From assembly GCA_043798375.1 (NCBI GenBank), contig JAZDOS010000042.1, positions 6,980-70,979 of the forward strand: DNA of 64,000 nt, in the 5' to 3' direction. The position numbers and the translations under genes are program-made. Below, piece by piece: positions 21,401-29,200 of this stretch (within the stretch, counting starts at the first letter, position 1; every line of letters begins with the position of its first letter). The notes under the pieces were generated by a model. It saw only the letters and a list, made by a program, of their open reading frames with translations. It searched no databases and was not told the DNA's origin. Source of the stretch: JAPLMI01 sp043798375 (GTDB lineage: Bacteria; Omnitrophota; Gorgyraeia; 2-01-FULL-45-10).

Positions 21401-24400
21401 GGCCGATAGCGATTCCCTTACTGATAGGCCTTGGAGCAGAAATCCCGGCCGCGCCGACGCACATACCGGACGGAATATTTGAAGGACTGGGAAGGCATGA
21501 CTCAAACCCAAATATCCCGGATAACCTGCGTATCCTCATACGGAGAGTCTTCGATAACAAGGCAAGTATGGGGGAGGCCTTTGACGCCGACGGCGACAGG
21601 CTCGGCGTTATTTCAAGCGAAGGCGACTATCTGCAGGGCGACGATATAGCGTGCCTTATAGCTCCCGTACTTATAAAGATGAGAAAGGAATTGACCGGCA
21701 AAGAACCGGTCGTTATCGTCAATAATCTCTGCAGTGATCAGCTGAAACAAGTTATCAGGGAGGCGGGCGGTAGGGCGGTTGAATGCAATGTAGGTTTCAC
21801 TAATGTAAAAGCGAAGATGACCGAGTTAAGAGATCAGGGTAATGAAGCGATCATGGGCGTGGAGCTTTCCTCACACATTATGATGGATATGAATTTCGAC
21901 TCGGATGACGCGTTTTTCGCATCGATTGTGCTTATAGGCATATTGAAACAGAAGGCCCGCGAGCTTAGCGTGACACCGCAGGAGGTAATGGGGCTCATGC
22001 GGAAGGAATTAAATGCCAGATATTTTAAGGTAAATCCCATAGGAGAGGGCCGCGTATTGATGTTAACAGACGATACGCGCAAAGAGGCGGCCGCGAAAGC
22101 AGTGGAAGAATGCAAGAGGAGGATCGGCGATCCAGAGTATCAGTATATATACGAGAAGAATCCTGATAGGGAGACGGAAGACCTGGAACGGGAAGGCGGG
22201 ATCAAGATAGATGTAAAAGAGAGAGAGACCGGCGAGCTTATGGGTTGGTTTGTTATAAGGCCGTCCGGTACCTCGGCGGAGATAGTCGTCACCGCGGAGT
22301 CGGTAGTCGGCGTCCATGCCGAATCGGAGGCAAATGCCATTATGAACGCCCATAAGATCAAACAGGAGGTGATAGACCTTCTCCGTCCTTATGAGAGATG
22401 GGTTAAGGTTGACGAGATACAGCCCTCGGACTTTGGCGCTGTCTTCAAAGCAAGGCTCGAAGGCAAGGATGTCTCTGAAGTTAGAGCTGTCGAGAGAGCT
22501 GATATCTTCAGAAAATCAGTCGGCATGCTGGCTGTGGGGCAGGCAGATGAAACGCCGCTTACGCCCGGCGCGGATGAAATAATCGCGTCGATTATGGAAG
22601 AGGTTGTGGTGCCCGAAGGCATAAGCGAAGCGAGGAACGCGGCGGCGGGAGAGCGATTGATGCAGGAAATAAAGGGTAGCCTTCCCGGCGAGCATACGGA
22701 TAGGATCGCCTCCATATATAATGAAGTGGTAGCGAGGGTTAAAGCGGCGCGTCTCGGGACCCGCATAGCCGCTCAGGAAACGACCGCGCAGTTTCTCGCA
22801 ACTCAGGAAGTGAGGGACGTTACGGTTAATGGGGAAACAGGCGCCCTTATTGTGCCGTCATCCAGCGATTACAAGGACAGGGGCCAGCACGATTCTACTT
22901 ACATGAAACTAAGGGGCCTGGCCGCGAATGCCTTGGTTAGCGCGCGGAAATTGTTCGCGCGGCACCAGTATGAGACGGTTTATTCCATGAACCACGGCGC
23001 TCTTCCGATCCCGGAGACGTTGAGGCAATTGGCGTCTTATAACAACGTAAGCCCGGAAAATTACAGGATTCACGATACATTCTTCCCGCAGGTGAATCCG
23101 CTGTTCCCGGGAAGCATACAGTACCAGGTTACGGGCGCCCATTACCAGGCGAATGTCTTTGACATAAAGTATGTTACCGAGGGTAAAGGCCTGCAGTATC
23201 TTGTAAAGGTTGACAGGAAGGCGTTTGAGGAGACCGGCAAGGTCGTCGTGGTCGATACGATCGTGCAGGAGATGGCGCCCGGCAAATGGGTATACGCCCT
23301 GCCCGGCTATATAGATATAGTGGTGAATAAAGGGGCATTGAGATTTAATGATGTTTCCTATGAATTGAGCCCGCAGGAACTGGAAAAACTCGAAAACGAG
23401 ACCGGCTTTAAAATAGATATGGATACGAATTTCTATGAGAAACTGCCGGCGAAAGGGATGGCGCATCTATTCTACATGTATAACGGCGAGACGCGTGTTG
23501 CGCTCAACCCCGAAGTTATGCCCGAAGGTAACCTCAATATAAGGGTAATGTCAGCTGGCCTTCCGACGATGGCCGAAAAAGAACTTAAAGTAGGCCTCAT
23601 GGAGATTTACGCGGCCAATCCAGGCATAGTTCAGTCCATGATGTCGCTTCGATATCTTGAGACAGTTAATGAGAAGATGCCGTTTGCGCCTGCCATGATA
23701 CAGGCAATTCATCCGAAAGAAACCATCGTGCCGGAATCGATCGATGTCTTGAATAGCAGCGCTCAAGAAGCGGCCTTATTCTTTGAGGCATTAGAACAAG
23801 AGATCGGGCAAGGGAATCCTATAGAATTCTTACCCAATGTGAGATGCGGCAGGAAGAACAATCAGACTTGGGGCGTGCCTGTCAGCGTGTCGATGATACT
23901 CGAAGGGCTGGGGGCTCGAACTCGGCAGGAAAAAGAGGCGCTTGTCGATAGGCTTAAGATTGATATCGATGATGTGGTGAGCGAGCTCTGGATAGGCGCG
24001 GACATGGAGCATCCGTCAATGGTAAATGTAAAGACAAAGTATTCAGCGCCTGTATATGTGCTATTCGGTAATTATCCCGAAGAAACTTTCGGCAAGGATC
24101 ATTTAGACGCATTCGGCCGGGATTTCGGCTTGTTGATAAAACACCTCAATTCGGCCAGATACTTATCCGCCCAGAACCATGTATTTACCGAAGGGGTAAT
24201 ACCTTTAAATAAAGAATCGGTTGCGGTGATGGGATTCGCGAGAGATATAGGGCCCCAGGAATTGGAAGAAGAATTGATCCGGGGAAAAGAAGAATCGCTT
24301 AATAGGGTTGTTCTTATGGAGGGAAAACCCTATCTTGTTCCCAAAGGCATGATGCATGCCTATGGGCCTGTCAATGTCCTTGAGATAAAGGAACAGAGCC

Positions 24401-25662
24401 TTGGAAAACCTGATACGGGTATGACCAATTCCATATATGATAGGTTAAGCGTGCCGGCAGGACAGAAGACGCCTCCGGCCGAATGGCCAACGATGAGACA
24501 GAATAATCCGGCGGAACTTGCAAAGGCTGTTGGCATCGATTCCAGGAGGACCGGAAAAGACGTATTGACCATGGCCCGCGAGGCATGGCAGAGGGCATTA
24601 AACGTTATGGCCGAGAACAATATGCTGAAGGAGGCAAAACCTCAAGATTATGAATCGCCGGTTATAAACTTACGTCCCCAAGCGATAGGCGGTAAACTGG
24701 AAGGCATGATGTTAGAGCCGGGCTTTGTCGTTGAGAGGTTTGAGATCCATGCAGGCCAGACGATGTTAGCTGAGGAGCTCACGTTCGGCAGGGCGAGCAT
24801 AATCATGGTGCAGGAAGGCGCGGTGGATTTGACAACAGAAAAAGATGTGCCGATAACGACATTGAAAGCCAAAACAGAAGATAGGTACAGGCTTAATCTA
24901 TCTGCATATCCGTCTTATAAGATTACAGCCGCTCAGGGCCGGAAGGCTATCGTTGATGTGATGTATAAACCTCTTCCGGCCGAGGCGCTCGTCAACACGG
25001 GCTTTGAGGCAATTCGCGCCAATCTTCCCGCTGTGCGAAGCCAGAAAGTTCATTTGCTCACGACTTCAAAAGCGTTCCGAAGGGGTGACGTGCGTGACCG
25101 CGAACCCGGCTCGTTCAGATATGAAAAGGAGATTTTAAACCGCGTATCCGACGGCAGGGTGGAATTATCGGAAGTCATAAGCTGTGACGCGGGCGAATTG
25201 AAAGAGGCCCTGCAGGGTTTGATGAAGGGCGAAGAAGGCGTCAATTACGTCGTCCAACTTACCGAGGGCGAATTTAATTCGATCAAAGACGATAAGGACA
25301 TAGCGAGGCTTTTGAAAGATACGAGGCTCATGGTTCTTCCCAATGTCAAGCTTGGCGAAAACCGCGGCATACCGTTCATCAGAGAGATTGAATCGGCCGG
25401 TGTAATACTCGGTAATACAAAACCGGAGGATATCCGGGATAAGACGGCTATAGCCGGATGGTTGAAGACCGTAATGTCGAAGTTGACCGGCAACAAAGCG
25501 ATCGACTGGGAGATGCTCGCGACGCTATTGAAGTCGCCGGACCCGGCGATGTCATTCGCCGACAGGATAAGTATTCTGCTCAAGAACCTGCAGGTCAGGA
25601 TCCAGCCGCACAAGGCCGATGAAGGCGTGCGTGAAAGGCGGCAGCTCTTGTGGAGCGTGTAA
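15469..25662 (+). CDS. Giant exported fusion with GDP-mannose pathway modules (ManC-, ManB- and ManA-like)
   Basis: Starts at ATG 15469 after AAGGAG, with a signal peptide ending AFA (residues 1-23). Residues about 30-515 form a ChaN/TraB-like domain (HIQDAHCNYEAQ, VAVEGADG, GGFHSEG). An HExxH motif (HEKAH) is at residue 814. Residues about 1027-1430 are a mannose-1-phosphate guanylyltransferase module (MAGGGGERMWPLS). Residues about 1740-2310 are an alpha-phosphohexomutase (TASHLPKAANG, FDADGDR, RPSGTS). About 2440-2680 is a cupin-like region with some resemblance to cupin glucose-6-phosphate isomerases. About 2700-3175 is a type I phosphomannose isomerase-like module (ELWIGADMEHPS, GMMHAYGP). 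The last 200 residues are an unrecognised tail. Together the modules would convert fructose-6-phosphate to GDP-mannose, which is odd behind a signal peptide because GTP is cytoplasmic. Whether each module is active is unknown; the main motifs are kept, although the phosphohexomutase serine loop has Leu where Asn is usual. Confidence 0.9.
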   Translation: MIFRKTISVFVIFTFLFSNVAFAVPAKSNIELAGNNETVTTPESIVVPRDFGLVKSKFNGNSGKLIVHIQDAHCNYEAQSNIVKILEGLVKNYSFGLVAVEGADGFIDTSWFKAFPDDEVRKEVADYFMKKGEITGPEFLSITTNLPFKLFGAETRSYYIQNLNAFTSSYPLKDETEKYFNSIKAVLNRLKGFIYSEELKVLDTKIQDYESKKLQFNDYIRFLQAIAEKHKINLRSYDNFFRLVSVLIYEKKIDFNITDKERSALIDELSKAVAKDQLQQLVTQSISFKSGKISSAEYYAYLKNLAAANGIDLSKKYPNLYNYIIYNAVYSKIENEKLFQDLKKIEIAVKEKLFANDDQRALEKLSRHIDILLGLINIKLMNGDFDYYQADKSEFTSEYFEDFIKKKVIQFGLAYDVMAPTEAVAQSIPKLEDFYSIAIKRDKALVDNTLDAMKKEKQNIAVLVTGGFHSEGIAKLLEKQGVSYMVVCPSITKDVPSPYIQILTNQRTPLEDILIGTAHAKEGMVAAPSRAQLITMPDSAFKDYVGRLEAGEKLALAIKAAEEEWVDVTVSGAEGAATPVGRVNIEGLVDRLKEDTGASIAGIVNELRHDLHQRCDRLHLSKISIEHLLALLEEKLTSPEFKAITDKFEAEYNERVANRAALEARRKGAAESGRKSPGRDAVAGIGERALRADEFGRYDSNLGANFEASRVETRDEELPGLRVHVHGDINGSFEEGIAAQNDDALLNGGATIPFPRVHPGTYRGSALSREIDGQIEEIAGQIHVSRYIWDSEKIADVSDSIKITKMDKEVVGNHEKAHLDIFAGKGDIFRLWLLYLEYCAIYKKFVDQEDFVDNIQSWVSLLTKWANKGTNDKGDIVKDAENKMPIKEWAVMNGVPLDARPGDFPNCNTIEIRKKIAALQALRIYKRARWALTNIDEKKMRIALTEAYVLAANYGDDELLSNIINLIPAQPGMRKEICGRAILQIAKWYPLWIRKDLFRTASPGTMELLDQWRTESGADHEITPKDVVAVIMAGGGGERMWPLSVTEDPKQITDIIDEKLLVMAVRRVIEHLGRKNVYIQTIPKLKDKIVKLLKDAGLNIPKENIFAEPESADTSGAIGYAAAKLKRLGRGNDVMFACTADHYIDVTSPDFRSAYMHAAKIAKHNQAIGTLGIDPEPIGVSEEYGCIRKGGETFYEGGHVAAKFIEKPKGKDAKDIFKERLPDNSHVWLYNSGMFIGRPDIFLEAFRQVAPVYGEAFDAIADPEATLETEAKAFKQLGENKKKGGFIHSGEPTGFRKGVSVDYVLAQPVSKMETDRIALFMVAGTFKWKDIGSYAMAYAYYKDDYLGTPDKGDASAKTGVYKDADNNIVVNKSSDITPAPYVNFESCSECFVIANDPDARITLKNLTRTIVIYNPTTKSVMVAPISVEGDSIKKLQGRIGARAALKGYVLGNLSGIEPSKKRAVIRGRYDDKTSSIVMEEADQKNNVVEEYLQGNGIIIGSEGCSISVGVGLATIVDMKDVSLDVRQSTADGINISVEKKGPAAASAGTAVSAGITLAHLETPAERIGNTRMMLERLDINHITPAAYAGVYGVSEDIAKTEIGKIYEEDIDRIIKIAAGISRLKIDRSDPAKIAHLDGEIEKLQKTVKDIVLERKSRGTLVPGWIRLVVEGIKDRAEYKESSRVRSETVRLCNTVFAESKENEILQDAARTEKERILKDKELITLSPAICRRDSVRAEDAELELSDTIANILGKSMVMLMLKQTKLTDPSKLKMVVGRESRITGRRILSAYKRGLLDMGANVLDISKTEIDTLEGRQVSEVVSTPLIYFANQLLNPSSATEITASHLPKAANGIKPTIMKRNVTADEMKVWEELTHDIIDGKIKPSGNKGAETSDASVLGYYHLMLSATLAEIINDESNAAGQALVNKWRLGRNDVLNNGKTLKQALDDIKNEVAAYMGSNPLCGMKMEIDPGNGSMGPIAIPLLIGLGAEIPAAPTHIPDGIFEGLGRHDSNPNIPDNLRILIRRVFDNKASMGEAFDADGDRLGVISSEGDYLQGDDIACLIAPVLIKMRKELTGKEPVVIVNNLCSDQLKQVIREAGGRAVECNVGFTNVKAKMTELRDQGNEAIMGVELSSHIMMDMNFDSDDAFFASIVLIGILKQKARELSVTPQEVMGLMRKELNARYFKVNPIGEGRVLMLTDDTRKEAAAKAVEECKRRIGDPEYQYIYEKNPDRETEDLEREGGIKIDVKERETGELMGWFVIRPSGTSAEIVVTAESVVGVHAESEANAIMNAHKIKQEVIDLLRPYERWVKVDEIQPSDFGAVFKARLEGKDVSEVRAVERADIFRKSVGMLAVGQADETPLTPGADEIIASIMEEVVVPEGISEARNAAAGERLMQEIKGSLPGEHTDRIASIYNEVVARVKAARLGTRIAAQETTAQFLATQEVRDVTVNGETGALIVPSSSDYKDRGQHDSTYMKLRGLAANALVSARKLFARHQYETVYSMNHGALPIPETLRQLASYNNVSPENYRIHDTFFPQVNPLFPGSIQYQVTGAHYQANVFDIKYVTEGKGLQYLVKVDRKAFEETGKVVVVDTIVQEMAPGKWVYALPGYIDIVVNKGALRFNDVSYELSPQELEKLENETGFKIDMDTNFYEKLPAKGMAHLFYMYNGETRVALNPEVMPEGNLNIRVMSAGLPTMAEKELKVGLMEIYAANPGIVQSMMSLRYLETVNEKMPFAPAMIQAIHPKETIVPESIDVLNSSAQEAALFFEALEQEIGQGNPIEFLPNVRCGRKNNQTWGVPVSVSMILEGLGARTRQEKEALVDRLKIDIDDVVSELWIGADMEHPSMVNVKTKYSAPVYVLFGNYPEETFGKDHLDAFGRDFGLLIKHLNSARYLSAQNHVFTEGVIPLNKESVAVMGFARDIGPQELEEELIRGKEESLNRVVLMEGKPYLVPKGMMHAYGPVNVLEIKEQSLGKPDTGMTNSIYDRLSVPAGQKTPPAEWPTMRQNNPAELAKAVGIDSRRTGKDVLTMAREAWQRALNVMAENNMLKEAKPQDYESPVINLRPQAIGGKLEGMMLEPGFVVERFEIHAGQTMLAEELTFGRASIIMVQEGAVDLTTEKDVPITTLKAKTEDRYRLNLSAYPSYKITAAQGRKAIVDVMYKPLPAEALVNTGFEAIRANLPAVRSQKVHLLTTSKAFRRGDVRDREPGSFRYEKEILNRVSDGRVELSEVISCDAGELKEALQGLMKGEEGVNYVVQLTEGEFNSIKDDKDIARLLKDTRLMVLPNVKLGENRGIPFIREIESAGVILGNTKPEDIRDKTAIAGWLKTVMSKLTGNKAIDWEMLATLLKSPDPAMSFADRISILLKNLQVRIQPHKADEGVRERRQLLWSV

Positions 25663-26184
25663 TTATCGTTAAACGGTTGCGGTTGCGCGGCTCGCCACGG
25701 TTTTCGTTTATCGTAAAACGTTATGGAAGAAAAGAAAACCATCAGAAGTTTTCATGATTTGGAAGTTTATCAAATTGCATATCAAGCGATGCTTGACGCA
25801 TTTAAACATATTTTGCCCAAACTGCCTTCAGAGGAGAAATACGACTTGGTTGATCAGCTCAGACGTTCGACCAAAGCCATTCCTCGCTTGATAGCAGAAG
25901 GGCATTCTAAAAGACATCAGAAAAAAGGCTTTCAAAAATACCTAGATGATGCAATGGCAGAATCTAACGAAACAATTGTTTCATTGACCCAGGCGAAAGA
26001 TTTATATTCTTCAGTGATTGATATAAAGATATGCGAAAGTCTAATAGATAATTACGATAAGATAAGCAGGCAGTGTTATAAGTTGGGAATTGCTTGGGAT
26101 AGATTCGGCGATCGTAAATTAATCGACGCAACCGATAGACGATAGACGAAACGAGCAGCGCAACCGATAGACGAAAGACGTAAC
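25662..26184 (+). mobile_element. Palindrome-bounded element carrying an IVP-type gene (copy 1)
   Basis: Inverted ends GGTTGCGCGGCTCG (25681-25694) and CGAGCAGCGCAACC (26152-26165) enclose the four-helix-bundle gene. The start codon context (ACGTTATG) and the last codons of that gene are made of the same repeat sequence that forms the short copies at 43221, 44026, 50619 and 55877. Those copies look like this element with the gene deleted. No transposase is present, so active movement is inference. Confidence 0.6.
25723..26145 (+). CDS. Four-helix-bundle protein, 23S rRNA intervening-sequence (IVP/S23) type
   Basis: This 140-aa, mostly helical protein begins with the family-typical pattern SFHDLEVYQIAYQAMLDAF and contains QLRRSTKAIPRLIAEGHSKR, close to the classical QIRRAAVSIPSNIAEG of 23S rRNA intervening-sequence proteins. 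Such genes are found inside IVS inserts of 23S rRNA in spirochaetes and others, but also free in many genomes, and their role is unknown. Here it is not in an rRNA gene: it sits between two giant genes, enclosed in a palindromic element. Its final residues (LIDATDRR) are read from repeat sequence, which suggests gene and repeat have travelled together. I see no clear Shine-Dalgarno; the ATG falls in the repeat motif GTTATG. Confidence 0.85.
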   Translation: MEEKKTIRSFHDLEVYQIAYQAMLDAFKHILPKLPSEEKYDLVDQLRRSTKAIPRLIAEGHSKRHQKKGFQKYLDDAMAESNETIVSLTQAKDLYSSVIDIKICESLIDNYDKISRQCYKLGIAWDRFGDRKLIDATDRR

Positions 26185-26213
26185 CCGATAGGAATTCGAC
26201 ATTGAATAATATT

Positions 26214-29200
26214 ATGCGGAAATACAGAATTATCATCAACACCCTGGCCTGGCTTGTCATAATAAGCCAGGCCTTTACGCTAAGCCCCGTGTATGCCGAC
26301 TCGCTCGCCACTCCCAAATTAACCCATCCCGACGCCAATCAGGCCAGAGCCATATCCAACCTTGCTGAGTTCGAGGTATGCTACGGTGAAAGGCTTTTAT
26401 ATAAGGGTGAAAAGCTTTCGTCCGTTAATTCCGTTTTAAAAAATAGATTTCTGGACAGGAAAAAAGTTTATTTGAATGAACCGTCTATCCTGGTGCGGGA
26501 GAATCTAAAACTCGGTCAAGTTGAATTTATAAGCTACGACAGAGAGAAACAGGCGGGCGTCTTTAGGTTTAAAGGCAAACCGGACAATTTATATACGGTA
26601 GCGCTTATTCCCAGGCAGGGCAAGTACTCGATAACCCTTCATAAGAATTCCTCCGGCTCGGCATCTCAAAGCCTTGCAAAAACAACTGATAGTCAGGATG
26701 AACCCCTCACCGGACACGGGTTCAGCGTGGAGGATGTCAACAAAGTCAAGCTTACGGCATGGAGCGAATCCGGCGCTTTCAGGAAGGTCATGGATGAGCT
26801 CGAAGATATTTTAAAAGCCCGCGCGCCGGATAATCTGAAAGAACTGCTTTTTTATACCCTGTCGGCATTTAAAGAAGGCCGTGACGGCCGGCAGCTCGGT
26901 TACACGCCCGCCCGCTACAAAGACCCGGCTCATTATTATCTCGGTTTCGGGACATCGAGATCGATATGCCTCGCCTCCGAATTCCTGGATGAAGAAAGCC
27001 CGTTATCGAAATTTGCCGCCGAAGAGCTGTTTCACGAGTTACTGCACGCGGCAATGGATATTTCCAAAGACGATTCTTACATCGAGAGCGAGACGGCCAA
27101 TCATATAACGTCGCTCAGATTGGCCGCGCAATTTTTCTGGGGATTGCCGGAAGAAGAAGCGCTCTCCCTCTCCCCGAATATGCTCGAGCACCATTCCAGG
27201 AACAGCCTCGGCGACGCGATAAGGCTGTGGAAGACGGAACAGCAGGATATACGCGACGCCGTCCTCAACAATAAACCGCTTGAATTGAAAAAGATGTTAG
27301 TCGACGCGTTAAAGAGAATCGGCAATAATCCGTCGAAACTCTTCGATATTCTCGCCGTCTGCGATGCCGCGTCGGACGAGATGAAAAGGCATCCGATACA
27401 GAGCCGCTATCCTCTGCTTATGGCGGTAACCTTACTGAATAGGAAGCAGAAACTGCAGCTTGTTAAAGCGGTTAAACAGGGCGGCGATGCTATCGCGGAT
27501 CTTAAAATAGCGGATTCCGTTCTCCTTATGCTGGAGAAGAAGGTGCGGCCCGATTGGTTGGGGCACCAGGCGCCCAATCTAAAAGGAAGAACCGTATGGC
27601 AGGTTGCCTCGGAGATATGGAATCCCGGCGGAGGGTTAGGGCGCGTAATGCAGTTTGAGGCCTTTTCTTTCCGCGACATGTTAGGCCAATGCGCGGGCGA
27701 TGTCCGTCTGAGAACCATAGAACCCCATTACGCGTACGGAAAAGACGGAGTGCCCCTGGATTACGATAAGATACTCGGCGCTTACGAGGGCAAAGAAGAA
27801 AATAGGCTGAAAGAAGTGGATACTTTCGAAGTAACGGTTGGTGACGAGACAGCAATCGCGGTATGTTCACGCGCCCTCAATCAGCATGGGATCGAAAGTT
27901 ATATAATTAAGCTCCTCAAGAGGGGCGCAGACGGCAGCCTCTCCCCATATTATACGGAGGGCATGTATCTTTATCGCGGCGCTGAAGCGCCCGCCGCTGT
28001 TCCGATAGAAGATTTTTCCGCGTTCTTCTCTGCCGCCTCGCTTGAGCTTGTCGCGAGAATTGAGGCAGGGGAAAAAAAGGCTTCCGAGGAAGCCTCATCC
28101 TTCTGGAACTATCCGGTCGTATATTTTAATGACGGCCAGCTCGGGCTCGCTCCGTTATTCCGCCGGGCGTTCGAACATTTTTCCAATAACCCGATTCTCA
28201 AGGAAGCATTAGTCGCTTACAAGACTCACACCTATCCGAACCGGGTCTTTTTCGATGTGCGCGAGAAGAACGGGGATGAGGGGTATGGCATAAAAGTCCT
28301 GAAGCGCTTCGGGATACCGGAAAAATACTGGGAGTATTTTACCCATGTTATCGGTGAAGAACTGAGCCAGGAGACGAGAGAAGTAGCCGATTTTACATCG
28401 GCGGGCCTGCGCTCGGCGGACTGGCAGGCAGGCGTAAGCGCCAAGCAGGCCGACGACGTATCGATGTATGACGACTGGGGAAAGTGGAAAGATTTCTTCG
28501 AGCTTGTAGCCATAACAAACGGAGATTACCTGCCGATCACCGAATCCCGTTTTGCCGAGGCCGCCAGGGAAGCGCTCGCGGCCGCCGACATCGAAAGCCT
28601 GACCCCCATGCAGGTCTTTGTGGCGAACAGGCGCGCGAAAGAAAACCTGAACGCCTTTTTGATCAAGCGGCTCGGCGATAAGTATATTTTCGGGATAAGC
28701 CCGGACAAACCCGTTCTTTCATATTCCGGAAGGGGTGTTGACGAAAAAGCCGGAAGGAACAGGGCCCTGTCAAACAGCAACATCATAACTCTGGTGAAGA
28801 TGGGCGTCCAGGTGGTGATAGGTTTTAATGTCCAGAGCGAGAAACATAACAGGGACGAGCTGGATAAACTTGCCGAAGAATTGCGCGAGGCAAAAAGCAA
28901 AGATCCGGACGGTTACCCCGGCAATTTTATATTTGTCCCCGACAGCGACATAGAAATTCAGAGGCTTATCCTTGCCGCTTCAGACGCTCAGGTCCAGGAT
29001 TCGGATCCGAGGACGGAGGCCGCCGGTTATACGGAATCGAATATAAAAAGGTGCGCCGGGTTGCAGATAGCGCCGCCCTGGCCCGAGGGAATACTGCAGG
29101 CAGGCATCCCCTTTAATTTTAATAAACTCGGAGAAGGGGCTACCATTATTCCGGAAATTACCCTGTCGGAAAGCGATTTGAAAAAATTGCGGCGCGGCGC

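Noticed and set aside
25723..26145. A 23S rRNA gene around the IVP-type protein
   Set aside because: No rRNA sequence flanks it; both neighbours are giant protein genes.
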